Assembly (NCBI GenBank): GCA_002633005.1
Contig: NMRA01000475.1
Coordinates: 188,001-252,000, forward strand
Direction: 5' to 3'
DNA: 64,000 bases
DNA from: Phoronis australis
Lineage: Eukaryota; Phoronida; Phoronidae
This document shows, piece after piece, positions 1 through 13,000 of the stretch; position 1 is the stretch's first letter, and every line of letters starts with the position of its first letter. The notes beneath the pieces were generated by a model, which saw only the letters and a program-made list of their open reading frames with translations, was not told where the DNA came from and did no database searches. The position numbers were made by a program, and so were the translations under genes.

Positions 1-200
1 CCGATACACAGACCGGAAGCTGAAACTAGTACGCAAAGTAAGGGACAGCTCTGCTGGGAATTTCATAAGAAAATGTCAGAGTTGAGAATCAGTTATCTAT
101 GCTCTATGATATAATACATGTGTATAAGCATGTTGAACAATCAAGAGAGGCCAATGTCCATCAAAACACAGTCCATCATGACAGGGTTTACTTGCTCATC

Positions 201-244
201 ATCAGTAGCCATGGTTACCAAAAATTTTCCCAAAGCCACGTCAT
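201..244 (-). promoter_or_regulatory. Candidate SECIS element in the SELENON 3' UTR
   Basis: Reading the minus strand: ATGA (244-241), one C, then GTGGCTTTGG (239-230), an apical loop starting GAAAA, then CCATGGCTAC (214-205) and TGAT (204-201). The two 10-nt arms pair with one U-U mismatch and two G-U wobbles. AUGA...GA is the SECIS non-canonical quartet, and unpaired A residues 11-13 nt after AUGA are the conserved apical As. The element lies about 840 nt after the stop codon. A scan of other ATGA sites between the stop and here found nothing comparable. The lower helix is only partly paired by eye. Confidence 0.6.
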
Positions 245-295
245 TATTGCACAAAACCAAGTGATGACAGCTTTGGTGCTTTGATGAACAATCAA

Positions 296-301
296 TTTAT
301 T
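296..301 (-). terminator. Possible poly(A) signal upstream of the SECIS
   Basis: AATAAA on the minus strand lies in the SELENON 3' UTR, about 50 nt before the candidate SECIS in transcript order. If used, cleavage would fall before the SECIS and give a message unable to decode Sec. It may be a chance hexamer; no signal was found between the SECIS and the window edge. Confidence 0.25.
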
Positions 302-1079
302 GCAGAGTCAAAGCATAGTAATGCAAGGACTCACATTACACAATTATTCAACACTTTTCGTAATGCTGAACAAAATTATATAGAGTGCAGTTTAGGTAAT
401 TTGACTATTACCTTGGGACATCCCCACAAAATTGAGTCGTGAAATAAGGCAAGTTAACCTTTTTGTTTTTTATGGAGCTCAAATGTGTTAGTTTTGGGTT
501 AATAAACTACCAAATTCCTATTCTACCTTTGTACTTTGAAGTTGAACACTTTTGTTATAATGCTCAATATTAGTTTAAATTCACACAGTGTACTGTACCA
601 CCTTAAGTCCGATAACATAGTAAATATAAATACAAAATATTTCACAAAAAATTCATTACAGCTGCAAAATTCACCAAGACATCTACATGAACACATTGTA
701 CAAGTCTGCATGTTTATACAATCATTTTCACCAGAAAAGTAGATTGATTTCTAGAACAACAGAGACTGCTCAACAAAGCAATACTGTTTCTGAAAGGTTG
801 CAACAGATAGAGATTTCTAACATTATTAAACTTGTTGAGGTAATGAATCAAGAACAAACAATAAGTCAAACTGCCTTACACTGAACCCTCCCCAGACATG
901 TTTGAAACGTTTGCTGTAACCAAATCAACTGGAGTGCAGTACAGTTGGCTAGAAACTTTGGAATGGAACGCTATAAGTGAGTAAACATTACAAACCAGGA
1001 ACATTGTAATGGAGTTTGACTGTACTAAGAATAGTGCAGTATACATTGCAGCAAAAAGAAATGAATCCGACAATAGAAG

Positions 1080-4000
1080 CTATATTTCTGATTTTAACAA
1101 GGGTGATGCTTTTTCCAGACCTTCCGACAGGAATTTCACATAGAGCACTGAGCCTGGATCTTGAAATCTGAAATTAACAGAGATGTAACTACAATATTTT
1201 CAAAGTCTTCCAATACAGCACAGTACAAAACAGTACAGTAAAAGTACAGTATTGTACTGTACAATACAGTACAGTGCAACACAGTACAGCACAGCACAAC
1301 ACGGCACGGCACAGCACAGTACAGCAAAGTACATGTGAACAAAAATTGGTTTCCCGGCACTTCTCAAGAAACTTCTGAAGGTGAATTTTGCTTGCATTTA
1401 ACCATCATGTCATCGTAATGAGAATTTTGCATCAGATTACAGTAATTCCTATTTCACATAGAAATAATTGACGATTTTTTCTATTTTCAAAGGCTGATTA
1501 TCTCACTACAAAGAATGGAAACTTTGTGAAATGTTGTCTTGTAACAACTACTTTGTACATACCAAGCTAATAACAGATGACTGATGTTACGACTAATCAT
1601 CATATTGATGATCATTTATAATCAGCCTAATGTGAAGTCACGCTATTAAACCGAAATGGCGGTGCATTATAGTTTGGACAGGACATTCAGGGTACCCTGA
1701 ACATAATACATTCCTAGTACACGGACGCGGATGAAATTTAATCCAGTTCAGCTGTTCAGAGATAAGGCACAGCCACTTCCACGAGTTTTGAAAATTCCAC
1801 ATTTCTGATGGCATCAGGAAAATTGTGAGAAAAACAGAGATTTGATTTGATCAAATGCAGCTCTTTACTCAATTACTGTCATGAGACAGCAACACTTGCC
1901 AAATGAACTGAGCTGGCAACAAAACCACTGAAAACAACAATCAGCAAATTTTGCAAATAATAAGAGGACCGATTACACTGCTATGACAAAAAATAAACAA
2001 CCGATTTAACGCATGAAGAATAGTCGACGTAAGAACAAGTACATTGAAACAAATACAATTACTACTACAATGACTGGATTTTTACTACTGCATAACATGA
2101 GGCAAGTGTGAAGTAAAACAGACCCTACTCTTTAATACTTCACTTTTAGTAAGGACGAGTGAATGGACCACGACACGTGAATCATTATGAGTGACAAAAC
2201 GACTAGGATTCTTACCCCGATTCAAGCAAAGACATGTCTTTTTCACTGTCCATGAATTCGTTTGCATTCAGTTGCTTGAGCACCGTCCCGTCAGGAAGCA
2301 TGACGGACATCATCACAGGAAATGTATACTCTTTCATGATACGTTCAGCAACAGATTGGAGTGGGTGAGACTCATTTTCTTGTATTTCCTTGTGGAAATA
2401 AAACATCCATTGCTCACAAGTCTTTTACAAATGGAAAGGTTTCACATCACATTAACAAGGGTAATTTCAAGTGAAAATGTATTCTTGAAGATAAGCGGTA
2501 ACAAAATTGACGATTTTCCACAAGCCACTTGAATGAAGAATTTAGAGGTTCCACAAAAGTTGTGAAAAAAACCCAAGTTACACTCTGTTTCAGCCACAGA
2601 TTGCAGTCTCTACATCAGCTCTACAGCTTTTATGAATTTAAAACGTAATGTGTTTTAACAGACATCTTCAAGGTTTAATTTTGTTAAATACTGTCACATG
2701 GAGAATGCTAGTTCTGTGTTCAGCATGCTTTATTATCCAGTGTATACAGTGTTTGCCCTATACTTCTAAACACTGCGGTCCATTTGACCCACCATACCAA
2801 ATTGTTGGAGTTCATTTCAATGACTTGGGGTCCAACAAAGTAATCAAGACAAAATAATATTGTTCTGTTATGATGGCAAATTTTGTTAACAGCAAAAATG
2901 ATTTGTAATAACTATTAGGGAACCAAAATTCAAATTATAGAATGGTTCAGACACCTTACCAACTTTCCTGTTAATCCACCTTCATTCTCAATCATACTCT
3001 CACGATAAACTTGGCTTTCACTCAACCGTCTTGACGGCACACAAACTTACTTTGAGCTCAGCGACCAGACTCCAACTGCTAACAAAGTCTGCTTCAAGCA
3101 GACTTAGAACGCCCGAACTCTCGAGAATTGACTCTCGTAGAGTTCGGGCCGAACCTCAGCAGCTCTGGTCATCCAAGGCGCCCCACAATGCAATGTGGTG
3201 CAGAGGACGATTGAGTCGCTTTGCCTCCTTAACAGCTTGGGTGATGTTATAATACTCCACCTGCAGTACGAAAACAGTTCACTGAAGACAACATTGTCGC
3301 ACCATTTCACTATTTACGTAGACAAGTCATAAAACAGCTGTTAAAAATTTGATGAAGTCTACTCATTAATTATTAAGTGTCATCCAAGTTACGGAAAAAA
3401 TCGCTCAGGTGTTTTGTGCAATGGGCCCAACCATGAGGCCTGCACACATCTGATGCACTGCAAATGATATCAGGCCACATAAAGGTGAAAATCTGACAAA
3501 AATTGCCAGCAAACATAAATTCACCAATTTTCCAGCAAGAAGTTGTTTGCAAAATTTTTCTAAAACTACTGTCCTATCACAGAAGATTATTATATAAGTA
3601 TCAATGACTTTGTATGAAATCTCTGTCACAAATTGGCACTATAAAATTTCTGAATAATTTGGAAAAAGCACAAAATGAATTTAAAACTTAAATGTAGTTT
3701 AGAACCTCAATGCTTAGAAAACTGTTACAATAGCATCACTTCAACAGCATTGATTTTCAAAAGATTCAACCAAGAGTGTTTGTTTGGGGGACAAAACAAA
3801 ACTCTAGGAATGAGCATGTCATTGCTTAACTAGGACATTAGTGAGTTCACTTTATTTAACCCTTATCCTGCGCTAGGCGAGGTCAGCCGACAAGCCTATT
3901 ATCCTATTAAAATGCTTCGGGTGTACTCAATCGCCTATAATAAGCTACGGCTAGACTGCGCAAGGAGGGTGTACTCACCCCAGGACACTGGTGTTTTTCA

Positions 4001-7000
4001 TTCACAAATTGTGAAAGCCCCGTATGCTGTTTATATATGTGAGCATGCGTATTCCACAGTCCATAGTTTCCTGTACATTTTTCTGATTTACAACATATGG
4101 CTGTGGTTATTTCTTTCCGAGTTTTACGCAAGTTTTATCTTGGCTGGTGCCAAACGTGGTAAGGTGACTGTTGACCAGTGTTCATGGACTCATATAGTGA
4201 AATCCAGCTGGAATTGGCACTTGAAAGTGATGGTGACAGCGACGGGGAAACTAACACAACAGTCACAGTAATGCAGATTCTATCGATTTGGATCTCAGTG
4301 CAATTTTGGAGGAGTTATCGGTCCCTGAAACTGAACTTGGACGGGCCTACGACGATGCTTGGCTCACGCCCTTCAGGCATAATACAGGGCCTCTGAAACA
4401 TGATGGAACACATTCTGAACTAGATATTTTGTGACTTTTTCACTGAATAGCTTTGTGTCCCCACCCATGTTTCAAGTTTTTGCACACCAAGGTGAACTTC
4501 AAAACAGACTTTGGCAAGCAACTGAACCAGTCATGAATTTGTAATCGTGCAAAGTTGAGGTATGTTATATACTGTACATTCTTGTTTGTAGATGTGATGT
4601 TACAGACAATAAATCTGCTTTAAAGTCTCATGAATTCCCTTTTAAAAATGCTTATTACGGTTTTTGAGTGTCAGCTCTATTTGATGTTCTCATGTACGAA
4701 AACAAAGGGTGTCCAGTTTGAAAGTTAATAGAATTATTTACACCAAGGCTACGGTAAAGATATGCATATGGTGAAAATCTCTATTAAATTCTGAACAACT
4801 TTCGTCAAGGCCACTTTCATGTAAAGTTGACATAACCCCTTCAAATTTCCAATCTAAAAATGTTAGGTCATTAATCTGAGTGACCTTCATAACAGCCCAG
4901 TGCACAGCAGCAGTGGTGACCTACTTAGCTCAGCGCACAGGGAAAGTTGTCTGAATAGAGGCTTAGCACGATAAGGGTTAAACCAGCAGTAAACACTTAT
5001 TCACATACCGAAGGACTATCACTTAAATCAGTGACTTAATTACACAAAGACTTCAGACAGCCAGCACAAACCTCCTTAAACTTGTAAAAGTATTTTTCCA
5101 GAGTCCTGCTCGCTTCATACATGGTGACTTGCCCTGTCCATTGAATATTATCTACGTTGGGGTCGTCAGGATTTGTGTACTCTGTTAATTCTGCCTCTCT
5201 CACATCCACTGAGTCCATGACGGCCGGGTGCGATGATGTGACCCCTCTCAGCTCCATCTGAGGCATGAAACCAATGTCCACCTCATTCTCTTCAGTGGTG
5301 CGTGGTCCATTCATCCACTCCATGTCTGAAACATCATCCGACGTCAACGGTGAAATTGCAAAGTTTCATAAAATCAAAGTGCCTTAGGCATCTGGAAGTA
5401 TTAGACATCAACAAGAATGATCATGTAATGGACTTAACACTTTCAGGGGTTCTAAGATGTCATCAAGAACCAACCATCAAAACCGTTGAAGGGGCAATAA
5501 ACCGTCACCTTTTGTCAGAAACCAACTTTTGATTTATGCCACTTACTGTAAAATCAGTCATCTTCGTTATATAAATAAGAAATCATTTCTAGGCATGAGA
5601 ACTGGCAGGTAACTATTACTTCACATTAGGCCAATTAAGCTACTTTTTATGGCGGGTTAGTTTCAATAGCCAAAGCAAGATGGCCGCCAGGGGAATTCCA
5701 TGTGAATGAGAACGCAATGACGTTACTTAGGAAGAGCAATTGTGCCTATGAAAAAGTCGATGTTTTCAGCACCACACACCCTTTACAGCTGCAGTTTTAG
5801 TTATGCGTGCAACAGCAGTTGATATGCACACTGATGCTTACTTACCAACATTGAGTTTCTTGTCAGTCGGCACTTTCATGTGGAAGTGGACAACATGTGA
5901 TAGGTTACGAGTGATGACTAGACGACCCATGAACTGAGCAGGAGTGAACCAGAATGGGTAGAACGGTGGCTCATTCAGCTGGAACTCAGAGTGGATCCTG
6001 AAATTGTGTAAAATCAACTAACAGTAACAACAATAACAGTAATAACAACAACAACAACAACAATTAAGTAAACAATTGTCGGAATGGGTTTACATCCATG
6101 GTGTGTGAATTAAAGAGACTGAAACTTTAAGGTATGCAACAAAATGTTCTTTGGGCGTTAAATGGTGAAAATTTTCAAATTCAAGAGGGGAAGGCGTTTT
6201 GATGAACCTGAGGGTTAACCCATTGGCAAATAAATACGGTATTATCATGAATTGTGTTATGCAATTTATATTCATTACAGTCATTTTGAACTTGAAAGGG
6301 ACACTTTTAAAACCACAGCAACATTTCATAGCTTGAAGACCAACTACTTCTTTCTTTCTAATTAAGACAATTTGATGGATTGTAATGAAGATGGGACTCC
6401 ATTGTAGAGAGCTGAGAAGAGACATCACCTGTGAACTTAAGAACTGTAGCTCTTCAAGGTGAAGAATTGGGGAAACGTGCTATAAAAATTGTACTCCTAG
6501 TGCTCAGCAAGTACACAGACAAATATTGATGAACAATTTTTAGATGGAGTTAGACAACTATGAATGACGGAGAGTGGAACAGTCAGAGCTACTTCTAAGG
6601 ATAAGAAATAGGTCTATTTTTCCAGGCTTTTTTCCAGAAAGTGAATAACTGATGAACACTCAAAATGACATTCCAACAGTCAGAGGAAATTGCATGTCAC
6701 TAAAGCACATGCAGTTATATATTTCATCAAGTACATATAGGCCATCGACCCCTTATACATACAGTGAACCCATTTTTAATTTGACGCTATACAATCAGTC
6801 TGCTCACACAGACGATCTACGCAAAAGAAGAGTTTCGCAACATCTCTTAATACACTACATCTCTTGACTCCATAATTTTCTGAAAGATATACGAACAATT
6901 CTCAAAAGAGACAGTTGGAATCCTAAATCTAATTTCAAGATCGGTGTACTGTCATTTGTTTAAAGAGTAATCACCTTTCTGAAAAGACAAAACGTGTCAA

Positions 7001-10000
7001 CTTGCAGAGGGAGAAGCAAACCACCTTATGTTCATAAACATATTAACCCTGTTTTTATGAGCTATTTCATGCTCTTCGACCCTGGATTTTTTCTCCTTTC
7101 ATGAGACTCTACCTGTAATGTATACTATACCTGAACATGATATCCAAATACTCCTGGTTGAAGGCCCGAATGCAGGCTGCAGCACCCTGGGGAGCAAATC
7201 TCATATGAACGTGAGGAACAGTGTGGAACATGGCTAAGAGACGATGAATAGTCACATCATTACCGGACACACGTGCTGGATAGTAGCGATTACTGGACAG
7301 AGGAGGACCACGCTCCTCCACGGGCGAGCCAATGAATTCAGTGATCTTATAAGCATAGTTGAAGGTATCCACAAATGACTTGTCAGGAAGGAACAAATTG
7401 ATGAGTTGGCGAGCGGAGAAATTATCCCAATCTTTATTGGCTTTCTTCCATGCTTTCAGCCCAGTCAGAGAGTTGAGGCCGTTACTCTGGTGATAAATAC
7501 AAATACAATGGAAAGATAGTTAATTAGAAATGATTTAATTTTTGCCTAATGTGGACTAAAATTCTTTATTTGTGGCTGAATGCATAGCATTTCAGAGATA
7601 ATTCCCAAGCGGGTAGTTTTCTTTTTAAAATTCTTTTAAATACGCAGTTATTTTCATCAATCCAGCTTGTCTGAAAAGTAAGTAAATTTACAATTAATTT
7701 CCACTTCTTTTTGCTACTTCCATATAAGTTTGTGTCATAAGATGTAACGTAATTATATTTCTCATTATTCCATGTAATATTCTGCTCAATGTATAATTTA
7801 TCAAATTCACCTGCTTTTATTTAGAAATAAGTGCATTCTTTAAAATTTTACTGTCATAAAAAACTTATCACTTATGGTCTTATCCTAAGTTTTCTTGTCC
7901 AATGTTTTATCTTTCAATTGTAAAGGTGTGCTCATATTTTTCATTGAAGATGACAAACACAAAATTGAAAAAACAATGGTGCCTTTCCACAATGACATGA
8001 TTTGAGTTGTGCGACTCCCTTGCATCAAGCAAACAAATCTATAGCTAACTTTACAAAATGAAAGACATTAGTAGGTTAATGTTCTCAGCCATCAATCAGC
8101 AGAGTATTACTATAACCCTTTGTCCAGAAGCCAGTCAACAGAACACTTGTGAAATTTGGTCAGCCACTGAACTGAGTCAACCGTGGGAACTTTCACTTCT
8201 CCAGTGAAGCATACACAAATAGTCACGAAAGTAACAGAGATTGCTATGCCCCCTATTGAACAAGAACGCCAATTATTTTCATAACTCACAAAGGTACAAC
8301 AGTTCATGTAGTCGGACACATGCGCATCTAATCATGTTGGTCATCTTGCCCCAATACCACAAGTACGGCAACTCTCCACTTACTTCGAACACTCACTGCA
8401 TTTCGCCCATCCGAAGAACTTAGAAAAATAATATTTTGAACCATACTTATTTTGCACAAGGCTACTTGGTGGGAACATCCTGCCTCAACTAATTCGCACA
8501 CAGTCAAGTTTGCACTTCAGAAAATATGAACACAAAGCCCTGCTATTAAATCCTAGTAATACAAACCTATTTAACGAATGTTTGATAAGGTCTGAGCAGT
8601 GTATATCTACTACTTAATTCATGCATGTGCTGTTGTAAATATGAAGTGAAACGGGTGACCTGGATGAGTGGGTGTGATTCAGAGTCAAATGCTCAACAGA
8701 AAGCTTCGCAGATGATGAAGTAAAGTACTTTCATCTTGGACCAGGTAACTTTTTTACCCTTAACTGGATCACACTGGAAACCCGTGGGTCGCATTTCGTT
8801 GCAGTTGGCAATGCTTATTTACTCAGTTAATTTCAAACACCCGTCGTCAACTAGGAAGTTTGTATATAGTTTATTTGGTATACCCGACTATCAGGAAAAT
8901 GTCTTAGTTTCGAATGGCTGTCACTCCCAGAACAACCCACAGATGTCACTCTATAACATCTTAATTTATTTTGTGCAAAATACAAAGAGAATTACCGTCA
9001 GTGTTAATTACTTTATTAGTCAACTTTTAACGACAATCTTGAAATGTGACAGAATTCATAGCTGGAAAAGGTAATAACATCATGGAACTCTGGGGGTGGG
9101 CTCTTTCTCTCTCATACAGCACAGTTCATATCAAACACGCAGCAGTGAGGCAACGCTCAGAAGTCCGGAGGTGACAAAGGGAGAGGTGGTGACCGGACCT
9201 CTTTATTGACCCGGGTAGCAATGAAGATGGCAGTTAAGTGGCTCTAATACAGTCATATGGATATATCAACCAACCACCTTGAAGATGTGCGGGTCTTGCC
9301 GCGCCAGTCAAATCATAATATTTTGCCCTGTTCTACAGGTGGGTAGAACTGTCAAGCAGGATATGCCAATTTAGATGGGGTTTCTCATCTCTCAGGTATT
9401 GCCCTGGATGGGTACTTCACTCTTGATATGCTATCTCGGTGTGGATATTCTTTTCTAGATATTGTATCTGGTCAATACGACATAGTCTGGCAAGAAAGTA
9501 TATACTGTAGACACATTTTCTTGACTTGAAAATGCTCATTGTAGAGACCCCAATTTTCCATTTTCAAAAAACAGAGATCTTGTTTTTTCCTGGGAATCAC
9601 GCTAATCTATCTAATGCCTTTATGCAACAACCCCGTTTTACAAATAATATGCAACACAACATGTTACTCAAGAAAGAGCAGCGCCATCTTCAGAAAGAAT
9701 GAATAACTACTTGAAGATGTCTACTACAAAACAACCATTGATCAATTCACGTCGATTATTGGTCTTGGGTAACAAATCTGATGGATTACATCCATTCACA
9801 GTTTTTAGTAATTAAAAACCAAAACATTAGAATTTACTACTGAAATATGTGAGTTTCATTAGACCCGTAATTCTGTAAAATTCAAGATTTTGTGAATTCC
9901 ATCCGTTTTCTGTTAATATCACAAAAACTTTAGGCATATGTCACTTGTTCCTGTGTAGTTGACTTTTTACTTGTACTCATCACTTTGCATTTCAGCTGAC

Positions 10001-13000
10001 TACTACTACTACTACGGTACTTGTGTATATGACAATGAACTACATTGGAAAGGTGTGGGTTATACAGCACTACACTTGTCCATATTAGTATTTAACCCTG
10101 TGGGACCTGAAGCAACTAGAATTCAGAATGTGAAGACAATTAATTTAACACAAGCAGATGCCTCCAATAACAACTTCTTGCAGTTTGCTGGTGTATAAAC
10201 AAGTGAGTCAGTTAGCTCACTAGACAGAAGTTAATCTAATTGTACATAGCTCTCTGTATGTTACTTCATGTTAATATTTCGGACTGGGCCCACTTGAAAA
10301 TTAGTGTGTTGAATGAAGTGGTCACCCAGTCTTTTAAGTTTTAATAAATAACCAAATAAATAAATAAAGTAGAGAAGATAAAACTACAAAAAGAATGCTT
10401 TAACACATACCGGTACTTCCATGTCTTTGGTCATAGTCTCTAGGACAAGAGGTTGGAAGAATGAATGGACTGTAAGCACTTCATCTGTGACATTGATGTC
10501 AGAGTCATACTCATGAATCATCTGCAACACAGTTCAAATATAGTAAAATCTCACCAATTTAGGACACAACTAGCACTATATCATTTTTAAAGATGTGTAC
10601 CACAGTTACCATCTGTAACGGGAATTGGTGGAGCGACCAGCACCCATGTACTTAGTATATAAAGTCGACTGTTTGTAGCCGATAAAAATATTTGCAGCGC
10701 GCATTGTGTACTTTTTTTACTCGTTCATATTGCAAGCGAGAGAACCATGGAAAAAACTTATAGAGAGTGAAACAAGAGAGAAGTAAATAAATATACTGAG
10801 TTTATTGCGCACTAAATATGAAATACAAATCTACAAACTTACAACTCATCACTAACTTCTGTCGACATCTCAGCTTTAATTGACTTGTAATCCCAAAGAA
10901 TTTATAAGCAAGAAAAATACACTGAAAAACATTGAAGTCCAAGTTAAAAAGACCCAAACAGTTAGTTTGTTTGGTTGGGATTCCTTGCGGATAGAATTTC
11001 TATCCAAGACCCCTCGCGTGTGGGGCCCATTTTTATAGGTGTATTCGCACCACGAATGTTCCAAATTACGCTAAAAAAGCGCTCTAATTAAAGTTAAATG
11101 TAAAAACCAATAAAAATCCAAAGTGAAAATTTCGTCATCAGAAGAATAAAATAAGGGAATGGACCAACATACACCCCTTTAAAATATAATAACCCACTCT
11201 AGCTTCTGGAACTAAACATAGTCTTAACTGACGACTCGACTTAACTGACGACTCCCATCAATAGCTGGCGCTACCGTCACACATCCAACAATGATTCTGA
11301 GGAATTGTGGGCATTACGGTAAAACAATGTCAGAAGCCTTTGAAGACAACTTCAGCAATCACTTTTGTCCAAAATTGGTAGAATTTGACCGTTTTTACTA
11401 TAATACACAAAGCAAAGTTTGCCCCATGCTTTAACTTGTTCCAGCATGAAAAGGCATGGCCAGAGAGCCACATTATTTACCCACAATGCCCCATTTTAGT
11501 AGGGCACTTTTTCAGCCTCTTCGGACAGTGGGTACTGGCTTGAAACATTTCACATAACAAAATCTGTCATTTCAAATCCAGCAATGTTTTGCCGACGTGT
11601 AGATATTACACCACAAGGTTAAGGAGACAACCCTCCCGTTCACTGCAAAAAGAGAAAAACACCAAATCCCACTATTGAAGGCTTCTGGCTATGCCATTGA
11701 TTTAGGAAGGTTGTACAATATTCACGAATGTACCATTCATCCTTGTTTTTTACCTATACATATACCATACAGTAACTAATTGTGTTTTCTTATCTACCAG
11801 CCCAGGAGAGTTTACTTCAGAATGACCCTACCAGATTGCAAACTATAGGCTACGGTATTATCAATTGAGAAGTTGTTATACAACTGTTTCCAACTTATGG
11901 TTCTAAAAATAACATAACATGACAACAGGTAATGTGGCTGAGGTTCTGATTCTGAGTAGGCAGTTCCTTTGGCAAGGGATGTGTTAAAAAAAGTATATGA
12001 AATATTGTTGCAAAGATGGATTATTCCTGGTCAACTTGAACACAAGCCCATTTAATAACAGATAACATTTCAGTTGCTAGGTGCCGACTTGGTAAATCAA
12101 TGCTCAACTTTCAGGCACAAGCCTTGAATACTCATGGGTTATGCCAAGAACATGTGCCAACATGTCGTGTATGATGCTACACATAACCACAGTTTTACTG
12201 AACATGTACTAACATATTAGATACATGTGCTAAAACATGTCATGTGCTAACACAAGAGATGTGCCAAGACACAAGCTAACTTAATCATTAGATTTCCCAA
12301 GACCTGTGCTACATGTTTTAACGTGTTTGATGTCCTGGCATAATGAGCTATCATTACGTTTGGCCATAGTTTAATCAGGAATAACAGGCCAAATGAAAAC
12401 ATATTTATTGTTACAACTGTGCAATTGTTCAACAAACACCTGCAGGGCTCAACCATGACGCTCATGTATTTACAATCTTTTCTGATCGTCTGCTTGCTCA
12501 GAATTGTAGGATGACATGTTTGGCTTTCCTCCATTTCCATCTGCTGGCTTATGAACCTATGAACCTTGGTAATTGTTCTATTATGTTGCGCACCCAACGT
12601 TCTAGTTTTTATAAAAGTCACATTTCTTATCATATTTTCAAAATTCAAAAACCTAACCTAAGCTATTTACAAACATTCAAAATGAAACTGCCATTGTTGC
12701 CCCCAGTGTTTACAACCATGTTTATGATGACAAATTTAATGCGCGATTATCCAAGTTAATCTCCAGAGAACTGCCTTGATGATAGCTGCAAGGTTAGCAA
12801 ACTATGAACTGTTCAAGTTGCCTAGCTCAACCGGTGTCAGTGCAGGATTCTTTTCATGACAACCGAGTAGCCCTGATTTTGGCAACCTCATTTTCCGTTC
12901 TACCTGCATTTTCCAAGCTGGCATTATGCTGAGCATTTAAGCAATTATGATAGGCCTAATTATTAAGAGTACAGATCACTCTACCGATTCATGATCTCTT

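Noticed and set aside
722-790. Alternative SECIS starting at an ATGA near 725
   Set aside because: A short hairpin (TTGTA/TACAA) forms but there is no GA quartet at the base of the helix nor unpaired As at the right distance.
5036-5071. Continuation of SELENON exon 5 past residue KFKE
   Set aside because: The frame stays open for a few codons, but a GTTTGT donor at 5071 and in-phase joining to exon 6 (VEYYN) fit the family; the extension does not.
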